Part shown: in pieces, positions 61,203 through 64,000 of the stretch
Position numbering within the stretch: the first letter of the stretch is position 1
Layout: the number at the start of each line of letters is the position of its first letter
DNA from: Hafnia alvei
GTDB lineage: Bacteria > Pseudomonadota > Gammaproteobacteria > Enterobacterales > Enterobacteriaceae
Reading direction: 5' to 3'
NCBI RefSeq assembly: GCF_900095695.1
Contig: NZ_FMIQ01000006.1
Coordinates: 310,001-374,000 of the forward strand
Length of the DNA stretch: 64,000 nt
Made by a program: the position numbers and the translations under genes
The notes under the pieces: model-generated
Databases searched by the model: none
Told to the model about the DNA's origin: nothing
The model's input: the letters and a program-made list of their open reading frames with translations, nothing else

Positions 61203-61231
61203 TTTACCTGCATCGATAACGTCGCTATACT
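61203..61231 (+). promoter_or_regulatory. Promoter of the 43-residue CxxC protein gene
   Basis: TTTACC (61203-61208), 17 nt, TATACT (61226-61231), a good sigma-70 match 30 bp ahead of the start codon. Confidence 0.7.
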
Positions 61232-61260
61232 GCGTTTATTGATCTAGCGAGGTATTCTGT

Positions 61261-61392
61261 ATGAACGAAGATATTTTTGATTTTGACATTGATGCTCAGC
61301 TTGAGCAGGCTGAAAAGCGTGCGCAAGAAAAAGCCAATGAAGTCCCTGTTGAGCTGAACGATCAAGCCGACTGCGAAGGCTGCAAAATTTAG
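61261..61392 (+). CDS. Small acidic protein with C-terminal CxxC
   Basis: A 43-residue product: an acidic N-terminus (MNEDIFDFDIDAQLEQAEKR), a helical Ala/Glu/Lys middle, and a C-terminal DCEGCKI that could bind metal or undergo redox exchange. GCGAGG lies 8 nt ahead of the ATG. A promoter is visible at 61203-61231 and a strong terminator follows, so it forms a complete transcription unit. I do not recognise it by name. Confidence 0.75.
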   Translation: MNEDIFDFDIDAQLEQAEKRAQEKANEVPVELNDQADCEGCKI

Positions 61393-61405
61393 TTGCGCAA
61401 GACAC

Positions 61406-61434
61406 AAAAAAACCGCCGTTCAGGCGGTTTTTTT
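61406..61434. terminator. Bidirectional terminator
   Basis: CCGCC / GGCGG stem with GTTCA loop, seven A before and seven T after. It separates the CxxC gene from the minus-strand membrane-protein gene. Confidence 0.92.
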
Positions 61435-61451
61435 ATGCACATCACAATAGC

Positions 61452-61739
61452 CTAATAGGCTTCTCTAATATCGCCAATCACGGTTTGCGTTACCGGCAAT
61501 GCAATATTGAGATCGCCCATAGCGCTCATTGCTGGCAAAGAGATATTGAGATCGCCAACGTCAGGGGATTTTCCATCCTCTAAAACGCAAGCTTCAATTG
61601 ACTGTTGATAATGTGGTTCAGACTTAGGCTGAGGTTTCCGGAAAAAACGCGGCATACCGCTGCCCCCATAGACCGTCACCAGTAGGGCGGAAGTCGTTAA
61701 CACACAGGATGCGCTAATCAAAATACCTGCAAGATCCAT
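61452..61739 (-). CDS. Small single-span membrane protein with GDLNI[S/A]LP repeat
   Basis: A 95-residue product when started at 61739, where AGAGGA lies 4 nt ahead. An in-frame upstream ATG region to 61808 has no such site. Residues 2-24 form one hydrophobic helix (DLAGILISASCVLTTSALLV), followed by a basic RFFRKPQPK stretch. The C-terminal part contains two copies of GDLNI[S/A]LP about 16 residues apart and a third GDI. I do not recognise it. Confidence 0.65.
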   Translation of the reverse strand: MDLAGILISASCVLTTSALLVTVYGGSGMPRFFRKPQPKSEPHYQQSIEACVLEDGKSPDVGDLNISLPAMSAMGDLNIALPVTQTVIGDIREAY

Positions 61740-62046
61740 ACTGTCCTCTGAACTCGATTGATAACGATTGTTAACGATTGTTATTTTAACTCTCATAGCC
61801 ATCAGCAATCCAGATCTAATTGAGTTTTATTCTTATTTGATAACGGGGTGTTAATTGTCGATGGTATCTTTTACATAGAAATGCAGGTGTGTAACATAAT
61901 TACCGTATGGAAATGAGGTTATTTTTGTGATGGATGATCTATTGTTTCGTGGAATCTAAAGCATCAACGCTATATCAGCCATAGGCGATCTGGTATGATG
62001 AGCGCCATGTTATTAGTGGAATATCGTCGTTACGGAACGTCAAAAT

Positions 62047-62766
62047 ATGGTTATTAAGGCGCAGAGTCCAGCAGGGTTTGCAGAAGAGTATATCATTGAA
62101 AGCATTTGGAATAATCGCTTTGCACCTGGATCAATCTTACCGGCAGAGCGCGAGCTGTCTGAGCTCATAGGCGTCACGCGCACCACGCTACGTGAGGTTC
62201 TACAGCGATTGGCTCGAGATGGTTGGTTAACTATTCAGCATGGTAAACCAACAAAAGTGAATAATTTCTGGGAAACCTCAGGTTTAAATATTCTGGAAAC
62301 GTTAGCTCGTCTCGATCACGATAGTGTTCCGCAGCTTATTGATAATCTATTGTCTGTGCGTACCAATATCGCGTCTATCTTTATCCGTACCGCGGTGCGT
62401 CAGCATCCAGATAAAGTGCAAGAGATCTTGGCTCAGGCAGAGACAGTGGACGATCACGCAGAAGCTTTCACCGATTTGGACTATGGAATTTTCCGCGGTC
62501 TAGCCTTTGCTTCTGGCAATCCTATCTACGGTTTGATCCTCAACGGTCTGAAAGGGTTGTATACCCGCGTTGGGCGCTATTACTTCTCAAATCCGGAAGC
62601 GCGCAAATTAGCGTTGACCTTTTATGCCAAGCTGAGCCAGCTGTGCCATGAACAGAACTATGAAAAAGTCATGGAATACGTTCGTAACTATGGAAAAGAC
62701 AGCGGTGCTATCTGGCATAGCATGCAAGGATCAATTCCAAGCGATTTGGCGGAAGGCCGTCGCTAG
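62047..62766 (+). CDS. fadR: Fatty acid metabolism regulator FadR
   Basis: A 239-residue GntR-family regulator that represses fad genes and activates fabA/fabB; long-chain acyl-CoA releases it from DNA. The N-terminal winged helix contains [32 protein letters not shown] (about residues 28-59), and the C-terminal FCD-like domain binds acyl-CoA. Its target fadD, with a visible operator, lies 13 kb upstream. Confidence 0.97.
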   Translation: MVIKAQSPAGFAEEYIIESIWNNRFAPGSILPAERELSELIGVTRTTLREVLQRLARDGWLTIQHGKPTKVNNFWETSGLNILETLARLDHDSVPQLIDNLLSVRTNIASIFIRTAVRQHPDKVQEILAQAETVDDHAEAFTDLDYGIFRGLAFASGNPIYGLILNGLKGLYTRVGRYYFSNPEARKLALTFYAKLSQLCHEQNYEKVMEYVRNYGKDSGAIWHSMQGSIPSDLAEGRR

Positions 62767-62794
62767 TTGATTGGGTCGTAATAGAGAATAAAAT

Positions 62795-62819
62795 AAAGGG
62801 CGCATGATGCGCCCTTTTT
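62795..62819. terminator. Bidirectional terminator between fadR and ycgB
   Basis: AAAGGGCGCAT / ATGCGCCCTTT palindrome followed by further T. Confidence 0.9.
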
Positions 62820-62841
62820 GCGTGCAGCGATCTGAAAACGG

Positions 62842-64000
62842 TTAAAGCTGATTGGGCCGAGCGGGGCAGCGTTCCAGCAGTTCGACGTTGCCATCTTCGT
62901 TTAGCTGTTCTAAATACACATCGAATCCCCATAAACGATGCAGATGCTTCAATACTTCGCGGCGGCCTTTATCCAACGGGGCCCGATTATGCGGCACATA
63001 ACGCAGCGTTAATGAGCGGTCTCCGCGCAAAGCGACATTCCATACCTGAATATTCGGCTCGTGGTTACTCAAATTATACTGAGCTGATAATTGCTCACGG
63101 ATGCGGCGATAGCCTTCTTCGTTATGAATCGCGTCGATCTCCAGATAGTTATTCCGGTCATCATCCAATACGGTGAAAAGCCTAAAGTCGCGCATCAGCT
63201 TGGGTGATAAGAACTGGCTGATAAAGCTCTCGTCTTTAAAATCACGCATGGCGAAATGCAGCGTATCAAGCCAATCCGTACCGGCGATAGCAGGGAACCA
63301 ATGGCGATCCTCTTCGGTTGGGTTTTGACAAATCCGTTTGATATCTTGGAACATGGCAAAGCCCAGCGCGTAGGGGTTAATACCATTATAATAGGGGCTG
63401 TTGTACGCGGGTTGATACACCACGTTGGTATGGCTGTGCAAAAATTCCAGCATAAACCGGTCACTGACCAGATTCTCGTCATAGAGATGATTCAAAATCG
63501 TATAGTGCCAGAAGGTGGCCCAGCCCTCATTCATCACCTGAGTCTGTTTTTGCGGATAAAAATACTGGCTCACCTTACGCACGATGCGTACGATCTCCCT
63601 CTGCCAAGGCTCAAGCAACGGGGCATTTTTCTCTAAGAAATAGAGGATGTTCTCCTGCGGCTCGCTAGGAAAACGGGCGGCCTCAACCGCATGCTCTTCA
63701 CGCTCACGGCGCGGCAATGTTTTCCACAGCTCATTGACTTGGCTTTGCAGATACTCTTCGCGTGACTTTTGACGCGCAATTTCATCTTCCATGGAGATTT
63801 TTTGCGGGCGCTTGTAGCGGTCGACGCCGTAGTTCATCAGCGCGTGGCATGAATCTAATAGGCGCTCAACCTCATCAACGCCGTAACGTTCTTCGCATTG
63901 AGTAATGTAATGACGAGCAAAGAGCAGATAATCCACGATCGAACTCGCATCTGTCCAACTACGAAATAGATAGTTGTTCTTAAAAAACGAGTTATGCCCA
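62842..64000 (-). CDS. ycgB: SpoVR-family protein YcgB (5' end beyond the window)
   Basis: The C-terminal 386 or so residues of a SpoVR/YcgB protein. The frame is open to the window edge: codons from 63999 read GHNSFFKNNYLFRSWTDASS before reaching DYLLFARHY, so the true start is outside (E. coli YcgB is about 510 residues). Other blocks are MNYGVDRYKRPQKIS, NEGWATFWHYTILNHLYDE (His/Glu, metalloprotein-like) and MRDFKDESFISQFLSPKLMRDFR. The function is unclear; relatives act in stress or starvation responses with YeaG/YeaH. Confidence 0.95.
   Translation of the reverse strand, partial: GHNSFFKNNYLFRSWTDASSIVDYLLFARHYITQCEERYGVDEVERLLDSCHALMNYGVDRYKRPQKISMEDEIARQKSREEYLQSQVNELWKTLPRREREEHAVEAARFPSEPQENILYFLEKNAPLLEPWQREIVRIVRKVSQYFYPQKQTQVMNEGWATFWHYTILNHLYDENLVSDRFMLEFLHSHTNVVYQPAYNSPYYNGINPYALGFAMFQDIKRICQNPTEEDRHWFPAIAGTDWLDTLHFAMRDFKDESFISQFLSPKLMRDFRLFTVLDDDRNNYLEIDAIHNEEGYRRIREQLSAQYNLSNHEPNIQVWNVALRGDRSLTLRYVPHNRAPLDKGRREVLKHLHRLWGFDVYLEQLNEDGNVELLERCPARPNQL

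Overview
The window is chromosomal DNA from a gamma-proteobacterium of the order Enterobacterales. Almost every gene is an enterobacterial core gene in blocks that resemble, in shuffled order, the 23-27 min and 40-42 min regions of E. coli. The protein sequences, moderate GC and the zwf-pgl-edd-eda arrangement make me think of Hafnia or a close relative. That genus call is from memory and is not proven here. No rRNA, tRNA, CRISPR array, insertion sequence or complete prophage was seen.

Layout. (1) 0-10.5 kb: ycdX-ycdY, then a low-GC insert carrying a DarT1/NADAR ADP-ribosylation toxin-antitoxin pair whose toxin has an in-frame stop. The insert is bounded by a decayed second copy of the ycdY 3' end. 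Then come yceB, mdtH, rimJ-yceH-mviM, murJ and an unrecognised secreted protein. (2) 10.5-28.6 kb: argS, yecM, a PatB/MalY-type lyase, cutC, cmoAB, an aromatic amino-acid permease, an SOS-controlled tisB/istR type I toxin-antitoxin locus, yecN, yecE, an accessory SDR reductase, an FmdB-type zinc ribbon, then aspS-nudB and yebC-ruvC-ruvAB. (3) 28.6-42 kb: znuABC with a Zur box, mepM, lpxM, pykA, hexR, and a HexR-boxed zwf-pgl-edd-eda cluster covering the oxidative Entner-Doudoroff route. (4) 42-52 kb: mdtJI with a candidate leader ORF, yoaB, ydhR, yoaA-tsaB-yeaY, rluF, fadD (TTG start, FadR operator) and rnd (TTG start). (5) 52-64 kb: minCDE, ycgL-ycgM-ycgN, an AT-rich accessory block (serine-acetyltransferase-like protein, glycine-zipper lipoprotein, periplasmic coiled-coil protein), dsbB, nhaB, a 43-residue CxxC protein, fadR and the 3' part of ycgB.

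The most informative locus is at 18.9-19.4 kb. A 29-codon gene encodes a TisB-like membrane peptide. A LexA box lies inside both of two divergent promoters. A constitutive promoter on the minus strand drives a small RNA whose first 20 nt can pair with the tisB leader (19 Watson-Crick pairs plus one G-U). This reproduces the E. coli tisB/istR architecture in full. A second LexA box lies ahead of ruvAB, so the window carries two SOS-controlled units. Other regulatory logic that can be read directly is Zur on znu, HexR on zwf and FadR on fadD.
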